A stretch of DNA of 64,000 nt from Pyropia haitanensis (Eukaryota; Rhodophyta; Bangiophyceae; Bangiales; Bangiaceae). Under the pieces are notes generated by a model, which saw only the letters and a program-made list of their open reading frames with translations, made no database searches and was not told where the DNA came from. Where the stretch lies: contig SDUX01000008.1 of NCBI GenBank assembly GCA_008729055.1, positions 124,001 through 188,000 on the forward strand. Direction: 5' to 3'. Positions 8,201 to 17,724 of this stretch are shown here, piece after piece. A program made the position numbers and the translations under genes. Numbering within the stretch: the first letter of the stretch is position 1; every line of letters starts with the position of its first letter.

Positions 8201-10961
8201 TCATTGGTTGGGCGGCGGCGGCGCGCTGGACACCATCGTCTTCAGGCTTTGGGACGACGCGAGGGACTTGGAAAACTTGGTGCCCTCCGGCGCGCGGATG
8301 GTAAACTGCTTGAGCTCGTCCACCCCCGCCAGCACCTCCGTGCCGTCAAACTGGCTGACGAGAAACGACTTGGACGGCGCAAAGTCGGAGTGCTTCTTCG
8401 CCGCCTTCTTCTTCTTCATCGGCAGGAGGGACCGGCTCTTGCGGGTGGCCAGCGCGCCACGCTTGCCGTCAGCCTCCTCGTCCGAGTCGCTGTCCGTCTC
8501 GTCCAGGTCGTCCTCGTCATCGTCCCCCGACAGGTCGTCGTCCTCGTCGAGCGCGTCGTCGTCGTCGGCATCCTCTTCCGCCAGCGCGTCCAGGCCAGAG
8601 CCCGCGTCCCGCTTCTTGGCGTCTGCGCCGCTGCTGCTGCCGCCCGGGCTGGTCACCCTACCCGCGGAGCCGCCCGCGCCACCGCCGCCGCCGCCTCCGC
8701 CGCCGCGGCGGGACTTTTTGGACCGGAACTCGGTGCCCAGGCTGACGGCCTTGGGCGACAGCGCCGACTTGAGCGCCTTCTCCGCGCCGCTCAGCCGGGT
8801 CGTCCGGCCCAACTCCCCATACATGCGCAGTACCTCTGACTCGTAGTGCTCGGCGAGCGCGTGGCGCCGCAGCTTGTGGGTGGGCGTCAGCAGCTCATTC
8901 TCCAGAGTGAAGCCCATCCCCGACGCGTCCAAGTTGGTCTCAAAGTAGACGTTGCGCACCCGCTCGTGGGGGGGCAGCTTGGACGTCTTGGCTTGCCGCT
9001 GCAGGTCGGCTAGCACCGCCTGCTTCAACACGCCCTCGGGGGATGCGACGAGCGCTTCCAGGTCCGGCGGCTGCCCATACTTGGGCGCCCACTGCAGCTC
9101 AATGTACAGCTTGTTGGGCACCACCACCGCCACCAGGGAGCTCTCACCTGGCAACACGTGCACCCACAACTGAGTGACAAACGGGGACTTGACCAGCTCG
9201 GACGTGACGTTCTCCACCGCGACGTGCTCGCCCGTGGCGAGCGAGAGGATGTTTTTCCGCCGGTCAATGATGGCGAGCGACCCGTCCGCGTTCCACTTGC
9301 CAATGTCGCCGGTGCACAGCCAGCCGTCAATGAGCGCCTCGTCCGTTTCCGGCTTGTTCTTGTGGTACCCCTTGAAGACCGACGGCCCGCGCACCATAAT
9401 CTCCCCGCGGGGCGGCTTGTCCTTGGACGTGTAGCCCATGCTCGGCACGTCCCGCAGCTTCACCTGCGCCACCGGCAGCAGGCCGCCCACGTTGCCCGCC
9501 GCGGACGTGCACGGGTGGCCGACGCTGACCGCGGCGGCGGTCTCGGACATGCCGTAGCCCTGGCAGATCCGCACGTTGCACGCGACGCGCAGGAAGAGGT
9601 GCGTCTCTGGCGGCAGCGGCGCCGCACCCGACAGCACAATCTTCACGTTTGGCAAGATGGCCTCCCGGAGGCCGTTGAACACGAGCCGGTCCAGCTGCGC
9701 CGACCGGCGGCGGTCATCAAACCCCTTTTTCTTCGTCACCATCCGCAGCTGCTTCTTGTACGCCCACCAAAACACGCGCTGGCTCGCCGTCGACCGCTGC
9801 GCCAGCGCCGCGCGGATGGTGTCTTCCAGGCGCGACAGCATGCGCGGCACGGCCGGGAGGATGGTCGGGTTCATGCACCGGATGTCCTCGAGCAGCGTCT
9901 TGGAGTTGCCCGACGAGAAGCCGACGCCGACGCCGAGGAGCAGGAACGCCAAGCTCAGCGTCAGCTCAAACACGTGCGCCAGCGGCAGGATGGACAGCGC
10001 CACGTCGTCCGCGCCGAGGCGCAGCTCAAACTGGTCGTTGGCGCGGAGGAAGCCCGTGACGGCCGCGATGAGGTTCCCGTTGGTAAGCATCACCCCCTTG
10101 GGCACCCCCTCCGTGCCCGACGTGTAGATGAGGACGGCCACCTCGTCAAGGCGCGCCCGCTCCGCGCTGCGCGTCGACATGCCCATGTCCCACCCGCCCG
10201 CGGCCGGCGGCGCCGCCGGCGGGGATGTCCGCCCCACCGTGGCCGACACGGACAGCGCCGACACGAGGCCGGCTGGAGAGGCGGGCGACAGCGGCCGGTG
10301 CGCGGCGGCGCCGTGGGAGCTGGGGTGGCCGCCAAACGTCGCCGACGAGGACGCCTTGGGCGACAGCCCCCCCGACGGCGGCGGCGGCGGCAGCGGCGTC
10401 GGCGGCGGCGGCTGGCTCGGCCCGCCCGCCGCGGCGGCGCCCATGGCGGCCATCGAAAACGAGTTAGGCCCTTCGCAGCAGTCGAGGAGCGACGACAGGG
10501 TCTGCACGCCGTCGGCGCACAGGTCTGGGTTGTCCGAGTCGATGACCACCGTGTGCTGGAGGGTGCCACATGCCGCCGCGACGGCCGCGACGGTCGGCAG
10601 CTGGCGGGCGCCGACAAAGAGCGCCACAATCTCCGCGTGGTCCACAATCTGCGTGACCGCCGCGGCGGAGAGGGTGGCGTAGAGGGGGACCACCACCAGC
10701 CGGCGGGACGACGCGGCGAGGTGCACCAGCTGCCACTCGGCCGAGTTGGCCGCCATAATCCCCACTGCCTGGCCCGGGCGGAGGCGCAGCACGTCGGAAA
10801 AGACCAGCCCGATGGACGCGGCGCGGCGCTCGGCCAGCCGAAACGTAATCCACGAGCTGCTCTTCTTCTCAGTGCCGGGCAGCGTCAACGACTCGGCGCC
10901 GCCAGAGGTGCTGACGGGGCACCCAAAGCACCGCTTTTGGGGGTACAGCTTGGCCGCGTGT
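8201..10961 (-). CDS. Long-chain acyl-CoA synthetase, main exon, 5' exon not identified
   Basis: An AMP-forming long-chain fatty acid:CoA ligase (ANL superfamily). Seen in order: WITFRLAERRAASIGLVF and GQAVGIMAANSAEW; the ATP/AMP signature VLIYTSGTEGVPKGVML; ILPLAHVFE; VKIVLSGAAPLPPETHLF; CQGYGMSETAA; GWLCTGDIGKW and the IIDRRKNI linker motif; and C-terminal NELLTPTHKLRR. The reaction activates fatty acids for lipid synthesis or beta-oxidation. The frame runs to 11005 but has no ATG there (TTG). The sequence upstream of 10961 is pyrimidine-rich and ends GGCAG, so I place a 3' splice site at 10962-10964 and leave exon 1 open. Two unusual parts are a Ser/Pro/Gly-rich insert before the signature motif and a tail of roughly 170 residues with poly-Gly, a long Asp/Glu stretch and Lys clusters after the normal family end. 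Confidence 0.92.
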
Positions 10962-11709
10962 CTGCCACGCCCAGCAAGCAGAACGGCGCGCGTAGACGCA
11001 CCCAAGGGGAAGGGAGACGGGAGAGGAGGGCACAGACAGAGAGCAGCAGGTCAGCCAAGCGGAAAAGAGACCCAGCCACACAGCATGGATGGCACACAAA
11101 AACCACAGCAGACCGACGCCGGGTCAGACCGCTGCGCTAGCGGCGGAACCGTTTGGGGCACGCCAGCCCAGCCTGGGCAATGCCGCGGCCAGCAAGTCCC
11201 ACCCACGGCACGACGTGCACGGTGAGGGACCATCCCCGCGCTCGTCCTCGTCCCCACCCCAACCCCGTCAGCCAGTGCCCGACGACGGTGCCGCGACCAC
11301 ACACACCGCCGCGCGCGAAGGGGAAGCGGGGGGACCAGCCCGCACCCCTCGTGCGGCCGCCATCCCCCATGCCAGTGGCGACCGCCGGCGTGCGGACGAT
11401 ACCTCCCCCGGCCACCCGCCTGGCCCCGCCAGAAGAGGGGAGGCGGAAAAGACACGTAGTTGGGGGGAGGAGGGGAGAGTGGGGGGGAGATGGCATCGCC
11501 AGACTGTTCAGCCACCCCACCGCTGCCGCGGTACTGCCCCACTCCCCCGCACGGGGCACGCATCCCACCGCGACGCACGCGCCGCGCCTCCTCTGACGGG
11601 GGCTGCGGCGACGTCACCCCCCCCCCAACGCGTGGCGTCCCCCAGCGGCGGGACGCGGCGGGGCGGCCCCCACCAGCAGCCACCACCACAACCGCAACAA
11701 CAACGCAGC
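10962..11709. other. Spacer upstream of LACS, may hide its first exon
   Basis: About 750 bases of moderately GC-rich DNA. On the minus strand the part next to the LACS exon is a pyrimidine-rich tract, as in a 3' intron end. A minus-strand ATG at about 11230 opens a short frame, but I could not find a convincing 5' splice site, so no exon is called. Confidence 0.35.
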
Positions 11710-12061
11710 CTAGAGGCCTCGCAGACACCCCCCCCCCCCCCTACGCGGCGGCCAGTAAAGCGGCGGGGCCAAAACGCACTCGAGGAGGTCCCACGGCGAG
11801 CACAGCGTCACGTCATCGAGCGGCTGCGACGGCATGGCGAGCCCCCCATCGACGCCGCTGTACGTGCTCACCCGCACCTTGGTCTCCCCCACCGGCAGCT
11901 GCCCGTGGCCGACGCTGACCGACACCACCGACGCGGCCGCCGCCGCCGCCGACGGCCGAAAGTACTTGCCGGTCTTGCCCATGGCACCCCCCCGCGCCGC
12001 CGCCTCCGCGGCGCGTGCGTCGGCGGCGGCCGCGGCCGCGGCGGCGGCGGCGGCGGCGGCC
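11710..12061 (-). CDS. Candidate terminal exon, unknown protein
   Basis: On the minus strand a run of 15 T followed by CGCCCCCCAG makes a strong 3' splice site ending at 12062. The frame after it is Ala-rich, then reads MGKTGKYFRPS, LPVGETKVRVSTYSGVDGG and PLDDVTLCSPWDLLECVLA before TAG at 11710-11712. This varied, non-repetitive composition stands out from the low-complexity shadows around it. An ATG at 11982 would alternatively give a 90-residue protein. I do not recognise the family. The upstream exon, if any, must lie in the extremely GC-rich DNA to the right. Confidence 0.35.
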
Positions 12062-14659
12062 CTGGGGGGCGAAAAAAAAAAAAAAAGGGCCAGCGGCGGA
12101 AGGGGACGCCGCCGGTCGCGGCGGCGGCAGCGGCGGCGGTGGGGATGGGGGTGGTGGGCGGCCGCGGCGGCCGGGCGGCCAACGCGGCAACGGTGGTGGG
12201 GACGGCGACGGCGGCAGCGGCGGCGGTGGGGACGACGACGGCGGCGGCGGCGGCCTCGGCGGCCGCCCCAGCCCCAACGGCGGCGAGTGGTCGACGCGGC
12301 GGCGGCGGCGGCGGCGGCGGTCGCAACGGCACCGCCGCCGCGGCACACCCCCTGGTGGTCACCGCGGTCACGGCGGGCGGCGGCGAGCGGCGGCGGGCAG
12401 CGGCGGGCGGTGGCGGGCGGTGGCGGGCGGGCAACGTCCCCCCCCCCCCCACCCCCCCCCCCCCCCCACCACACCGCCACGCGAGCCACGCCGTCCCTGC
12501 CCGCCGCCGCCGGCCGCCGCCACACGGCGCGCCGGCGGCGGCGGCCGTACGCCCGCGGCGCGGTCGCGCCGCTCCGCCGCCCGCCGTCGACGCGCGCGTC
12601 GCGGCCGGCGGCGGCGGCGGCGTCGCGGGCGGCGGCGACCACAGGCGGGGACCCCCCCCCCCCCCCGCGCCGCGCCGCGTCGGGCCGCGACCCGCGATGC
12701 GCGCGCGGCGGCCGGTAGCGCGCGCGGCGGGCGCAGCGTCCGTGGCGGCCGCCGCGGCCGCGTGGGCGCGAATGGGGGGGGGGGGGGGGGGGGGGGAGGC
12801 ACGCCGCCCCCGCCACGCCGTTGGTGCGGTGCGCCCGCCGTGGCGGTGGCGGCCGACGCGGCCGGCAGGGGCGGCGGTCCACACGTTGCCGCGGACAACC
12901 GGGCGGGGGGTACCTCCCCTGGTCGTCGCGTCGCGTCGCGTCGCGTCGCGCCACGCCGCGCCGTAGCGGCGCGTCCACAGCAGCGTGCGCCCCCCCCCCC
13001 CCCCCCCACCCCCGCCCCCCTCCCCCCCGCCTCCCAGCCGCCGACACCACCGCCGCTCCCGCCGCCACCGCCGCCACCGCCGCCGCCGCCGCCGCCGCTG
13101 CCGCCGCCGCCCCTGCCGCCGCTGTCCGCCACGCGCCGCTGCCGCCGCCGCTTTTTTCCGCCGCCCGCCGCTGTCGTGGGTGGCTGGGCGGCCGCCGCGG
13201 GACTGACAGGCGGGCAGGGCGCAGAGCGCGTTGGGGGGGGGGCGGGGGGGGGGGAGGGCGGCGCAGCGGCGGCGGCGGCGGCGGCGGCCGGTCGTGGCCA
13301 CCGCCCGCCGCCGTTGGTGGCCCGCCGCGGCCGCGGCAGCGACCCCCCGGCGGCGCCACGCCGCGGCCTGCACCCGCACCCCGCCGTGGCGGTGGTGGTG
13401 CCGCCGTCGAGCCCGCCGCGGCGGGTGCCCGTCGCCCGTTGTGGCGGCTGCCGCCGGCGGTGGCGGCGGCGGCGGCGGCGGTGGGGCGGACGGGACAGGA
13501 GAGGGGGGCCGCCGCCGCCGCGGCTGCCTGGCCGCGGATGGCCGGCCAGGTGGTGAGCGTCACCCGCCGCTCAGTCCCCCCCCCCCCGCCCCGCGCCAAC
13601 GTTGGCCGCCCGCGGCAGCCCGCCACGGCCGGCGGCGGTCATCGCGGCGGCGCCTTGCGGGCCGACAGCAGCGGACGGGGGGGTGGCGCCAGCGGCGGCG
13701 ATGGCTCGGCGGCTGTGGCGGCGACGCGGGGGGGGGGGGGGAGGCACCCCTGCTGGCCGTCGTCTCCTCCCAGGCGCGCACGGTGGGGGACGACCGCGGC
13801 CGCCGCGCCGCGGCGAGCGGGACACTACTAGAGGCGCAAGACGGCCGCGTGGGCAGCGCGGGCGGCGGTCGCCGTGGCGCGGGCCTGCGCGACACGCGCC
13901 GCGGCGCGTGTCAGTCGGGCGGCCGACGGGGAACGCCGGCCGGCCCGCGCGGTAGCGCTGCTGGCCGCGTCCCACGGAAGAAATATTTTACGGCCACGCC
14001 GCGGCCTCTCGCGTGCGCGGGCGGCCCGGATCTGTGGCGCGCTTCAGCACCATCTTGCGACGGCTTGTGACGGACACAATCGCGACGCCGTAAAGGTGAC
14101 GGTGGGAAGACACGATCCCGGCGGCGGTCTGGGGGCGCGCTGGGTCTTGGCGTCGGCCACTCGCTTGGGGCCCTCTGGTTGCGGCGGGGACCACGATCCC
14201 GCCGCGCGCGTCGGCGCGGCGAGCGGCTATGGGGATCGTGGCCGCTCGCCTCGGGCAGGCGCATCGGCCTGGCGAGTGGCGGCGATGATCGTCGCCGATC
14301 GGCTCGTGCTGGGGCTGGAGGATGCCGCGCTGGGTGCACGCAGCTGTCGCGCTGCGAGACGATCGCGCTGGGTGTCTCGTCAAGCCTGTGGGTGGCGGCG
14401 CCAGACGCCGCAGCCATACCTGTCGCTGCTCTGTGTGCTGGCGGAGTTCCTAAACCTACGGCGTACTGACGAGCACGGCCCGCCTGCTCGCGACGCGCGC
14501 GGCGCCGACGGAGGAGGCGTGAGCCCGTCGACGGCTGGCGTGTGCTGCGTCGGCCCCCGCTGGCACGACTGACGCGGCACCCTGCGTGTCCCGTGGATGC
14601 GTGTGGCACGGGAGGAGCCCAGAGGGTACCCAGGCGGGTTTGACAACCACACCCCCACC
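12062..14659. other. Extreme GC low-complexity region
   Basis: About 2.6 kb dominated by CGG/CCG-type trinucleotide drift and runs of up to about 17 G or C, for example 12777-12796 and 12990-13007. All six frames are open for long distances only because stop codons are AT-rich; the predicted peptides are Arg/Pro/Ala/Gly monotony without recognisable motifs. From about 13975 the composition relaxes (AAATATTTTACGG), possibly the 5' flank of the copia remnant at 14660. Confidence 0.5.
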
Positions 14660-15331
14660 ATGCTGGGCGGGAATGGGATCCCGTACGTGACCAAGCTGGA
14701 CGCGGACAACTACCTGGTGTGGCGGTTCCAAATGGAGCACGTGCTGCGGCTGTACGACTGCTGGTCGGCGGTTGCGCCCGCCGGTGGGGCCGCCGGGAAC
14801 GCGCCTGCGGGAAGCGCCACCGTCGCGACCACCGCCGTGGCCGCCGCCGACGCACGGACCGGCGCGGGAGGCGCCGCCGCGGCGGTGGCGGGTGCGGCGG
14901 GCCCGCCGACCAAGGAGGAGGCGCGGGCGGATGAGGTGGCCAAGGCGATCATGGCGCTCAACGTGCAGACCCAGTACATGGCCACGATTCGCCGCCACCC
15001 CACCGCTCGAGGCGTGTGGGACGCCCTTGCCGCGGAGTGCTACACTCGCGGGCCCATGTACGCCGCTCGCACCCGCCAGGAGCTGTATCTCCTCAAGATG
15101 GGTGCCAACGAGTCGGTGGCGCAGTACGTCAGCCGCAAGCGCACCCTCGCGTGGAAGCTACTCGAGATGGGCCACGCTGTCGACGACAAGTCCTTGGCCA
15201 TGGCGCTCCTGGATGGGGTGCGGCCCCAGTTGAGCCAGCACATGTGCCTGGACTATGAGTCAGGCCTTACCGTGCCCATCGTACTGGGTGCGCTGCGAGG
15301 CGTGGAAAGGCGGCTCGAGCAGGGCTCCTGA
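14660..15331 (+). mobile_element. Ty1/copia-type gag remnant (gag-polypeptide, UBN2-like)
   Basis: The frame from ATG 14660 to TGA 15331 (223 residues) has the layout of copia gag: GIPYVTKLDADNYLVWRFQM, then after an Ala-rich insert AIMALNVQTQYM, TARGVWDALAAECYTRG, ARTRQELYLLKMGANESVAQY, AWKLLEMGHAVDDKSLAMAL and LDGVRPQLSQHM. The TRQEL and KMGANESV segments and the following helices are characteristic. No CCHC zinc knuckle, protease, integrase or reverse transcriptase follows, and I find no flanking LTRs. A second frame (about 15255-15557) is open immediately after the stop and could hold a frameshifted gag tail. It is either a truncated retroelement or a co-opted gag gene. Confidence 0.75.
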
Positions 15332-16404
15332 TGCTGCTGCTGTCGCTGCTGTCGCTGCTGCCGCCGTTGCTGCTGACGCTGCCGCGGGGGCCACGGCCCC
15401 GCACGCAAGTGGCGAGCGGACGCGAGTGGCTGCCAAGCGGACCGTGGCCTTGGCGCGTCGTGGCGGCGCGGGCGTCGATGGGGGTGCCTGGGCGCTGGTG
15501 TCGAGCAGCCGCGGGCGGTGGCGGCGGCGGCCATGGCTGGCGCCACCCCTGCAGTGACCACCCCCGCCCATCTGGCTGGGCGGCGGTGTTGGGGCAAGGG
15601 AGCGGTGGGCGGGGTGGTGGAGCGGGCCAGCGGGCGCTTCATGCGTTGGGAGAGTCGCTGGACGGGAGGTGGGCGGGGGGGGGTTGGGGGGCGCGGAGAG
15701 GTGGACAGGGGAGGGCTGTGGAAGCGAACTGCCATCGCGCGGAGTCGTGGCCGCCACCGGCCGTGACCCGCCGCCGATACCCCGCCCGCGACCCACATGG
15801 CGGTCGCAGGTCCATACTGTTAGTTCACATACGCATCCATGGGACAATCGAGGACGTAGTGGGCAGGAGCCGGCAATGTGGATACGAGTGCGCAAGCAAC
15901 GCGCGAGAGGCAGGAGATCGTGCCGTGCCGTGCGGGACGGCGGCCGGGGCTGCCGCCGGGTGGCATCCGCCAGGCGTACCGGCGCCGCAAGCCAGGAGGG
16001 GAGCACCCCGGCGGCACTCGGGGCCTCCATCGTCCGCCATGGCCATCGCGGGCACGGCACACCTCCTCGCTGTGTCTCCCAGCGCAGTCAGCCACCGCGC
16101 TGACGAAAAAACAACAACATGGGTGGCCACGACGAGCCCGCCAACTCAAAAAAAAAATGGCCGGCACCGACCGCGTCGACACACCGCGGTCGGGGTACGG
16201 TCAAAGAAAGAGAACCAGCCAAGTTGCAGTCGCGTGCACCACCACCTGCCCGTGCCAGCGCGCGTCGCCGCCGCGAACAAAAAAAAGTAAACAGGAAAAA
16301 AAAAGAGAGACAGGTACCACCCGTGCACAAGCCGCACCTCCGCCCCTCTTCCCCCCTCCCCCTCCCCCCTCTGCCATGAGAAACAGGCAAAGGCATCCAC
16401 CCAC
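15332..16404. other. Spacer between gag remnant and Hint gene
   Basis: About 1.1 kb. It begins with a CTG/CTGCCG microsatellite (15330-15380). The G/C runs give way to A-rich segments at about 16100-16320 (runs of A at 16148, 16280 and 16298), which probably form the 3' region of the minus-strand Hint gene. No gene is recognised. Confidence 0.4.
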
Positions 16405-17724
16405 CTACCGCCGCCCCACCCCCCCACCGGCCGCCCACACCCGGGCGGCGACCCAGCGGTCGAGCCACGGCCGCCCCGCGTTGGCCGCGGCGAGCACCCA
16501 GTCCCCCCCGGGCGGAGGCCCGCCCGCCACGCCGCCCGCGCTGGCGCCAGCAGCGCGTGCGCAACGGCCGGCCGCAGCGCCGCCGTGTAGGCCGACACGC
16601 GGACGCCGCCAACAACGAGCTCCCCCCCCAGCGGGTGCGGCGCGTAAGCGCCCGCCGCCATCACCGCCTCAACCCGCACGACGGTGCCGTTGGCGCCGGT
16701 GGGGAGCACGTGGAGCGTATCCCCGACGCGCACCGACTCGGCGGGCGCGGGCACCCCATTCACCCACAAAAAGTGGCCGCCGGTGAGCGTCACCGACGCG
16801 CCCGACGCGGTCGTCAGCGACAGAAAGGGAAGGAGCACCGCCGGGTCAGCGTGCGAAAAGGCGTGCACCACGCCGCCATCGGTGGGCGCCGCAGCGCCCG
16901 CCGCGGGGTGCACCGCGAGCGTGTCGCCGACGGCGAGATCCCGTATCCGCACGGTCCCGCCGGCAGCAAAGGCCCCACCGCCGGCACCCCCCACCGGTGC
17001 TGCGACCGCCGCCGCCGTGTGCACGACCGCGTCGGCTGGGAAGCACTGCGAGGCGGACGAGGCCAGGTCATTCGCCGCCACCCCCAGCCGCCGTTGCAGC
17101 AAGCGCGCCGGCACGGGCTTGTCCTTATCATTCGCGCCCATGCCGCGGTACCAGCACTTGAGCGGGTTCTCCCCACGCGTCTCCCACAGCAGCATGTACT
17201 TGTAGCCCGCTTCCTCGCCGAGAAACGGCGCCGTCTCGTTGTGCACAAACGCAACGAGCGTGCCGTTGCGGAGGGTCGTCTTGCCGCACACCCGCGGGTC
17301 GGTCTCGGCGCCAAAGAGGGCGCGCGTCTCGAGGAGCGCCCGCAGCAGCGGCGTGTCGGTCGGCACCGCGTCCATGCGCGCGAGGCCGCGGTGGCCCGCC
17401 GCCGACACGTTGTGCACGACGCGCTCGTACAGATCCGCGGTGATGAGGTTGGTGTAGGGGTACAGCTGGCGGCCCTCGCAGCGGGTGCCATCCATCAGGA
17501 TGGAGTTGTGAAAGAGGCGGACGTAGCCCTGCCGCTGGCGGGTGGTCGTGTACGTCTCGTGGACGACCGTCTTGGGGCACGCGTCGGTCGCCTGGAGGTG
17601 CAGCTCGTACACGTCGGGCAGGCGCTCCATGTGGAACGCCGCCGCGCCCGGGGGGGTGCCCCCCACAATGGCCAACACCAGCGCCAGCGCGAGGGCGAGG
17701 CTGGCGCCCACCCCGCGCGCCCGC
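16405..17724 (-). CDS. Secreted protein with hedgehog-type Hint (Hog) autoprocessing module, frame broken
   Basis: The N-terminal part starts with a hydrophobic signal segment (VGASLALALALVLAIVGG, then small residues and AAF). It is followed by about 210 residues of unknown type with several Cys, N-glycosylation sequons (NVS, NGT, NET) and motifs such as DACPKTVVHETYTTTRQRQ and YKYMLLWETRGENPLKCWYR. The module begins at CFPADAVV, the Cys nucleophile of Hint domains, then VRIRDLAVGDTL, the TxxH motif in TLTGGHFLWVNG, ESVRVGDTLHVLP and GGVRVSAYTAA. Known Hint chemistry is an N-S acyl shift and cleavage before that Cys, releasing the N-terminal part. Near the end the frame breaks at a run of 7 C (16503-16509): one extra base would continue as GDWVLAAANAGRPWLDRW and stop at 16405. 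The 5' exon is unresolved. A 3' splice site is likely at 17725-17727; the frame stays open to 18782 but is low complexity. Confidence 0.75.

Noticed and set aside
11710..13626. A 638-codon minus-strand open frame through the GC-rich block
   Set aside because: Only its last 120 codons have mixed composition. The rest is CGG-type drift in which all frames are open; a run of 15 T with an AG marks a splice site instead.
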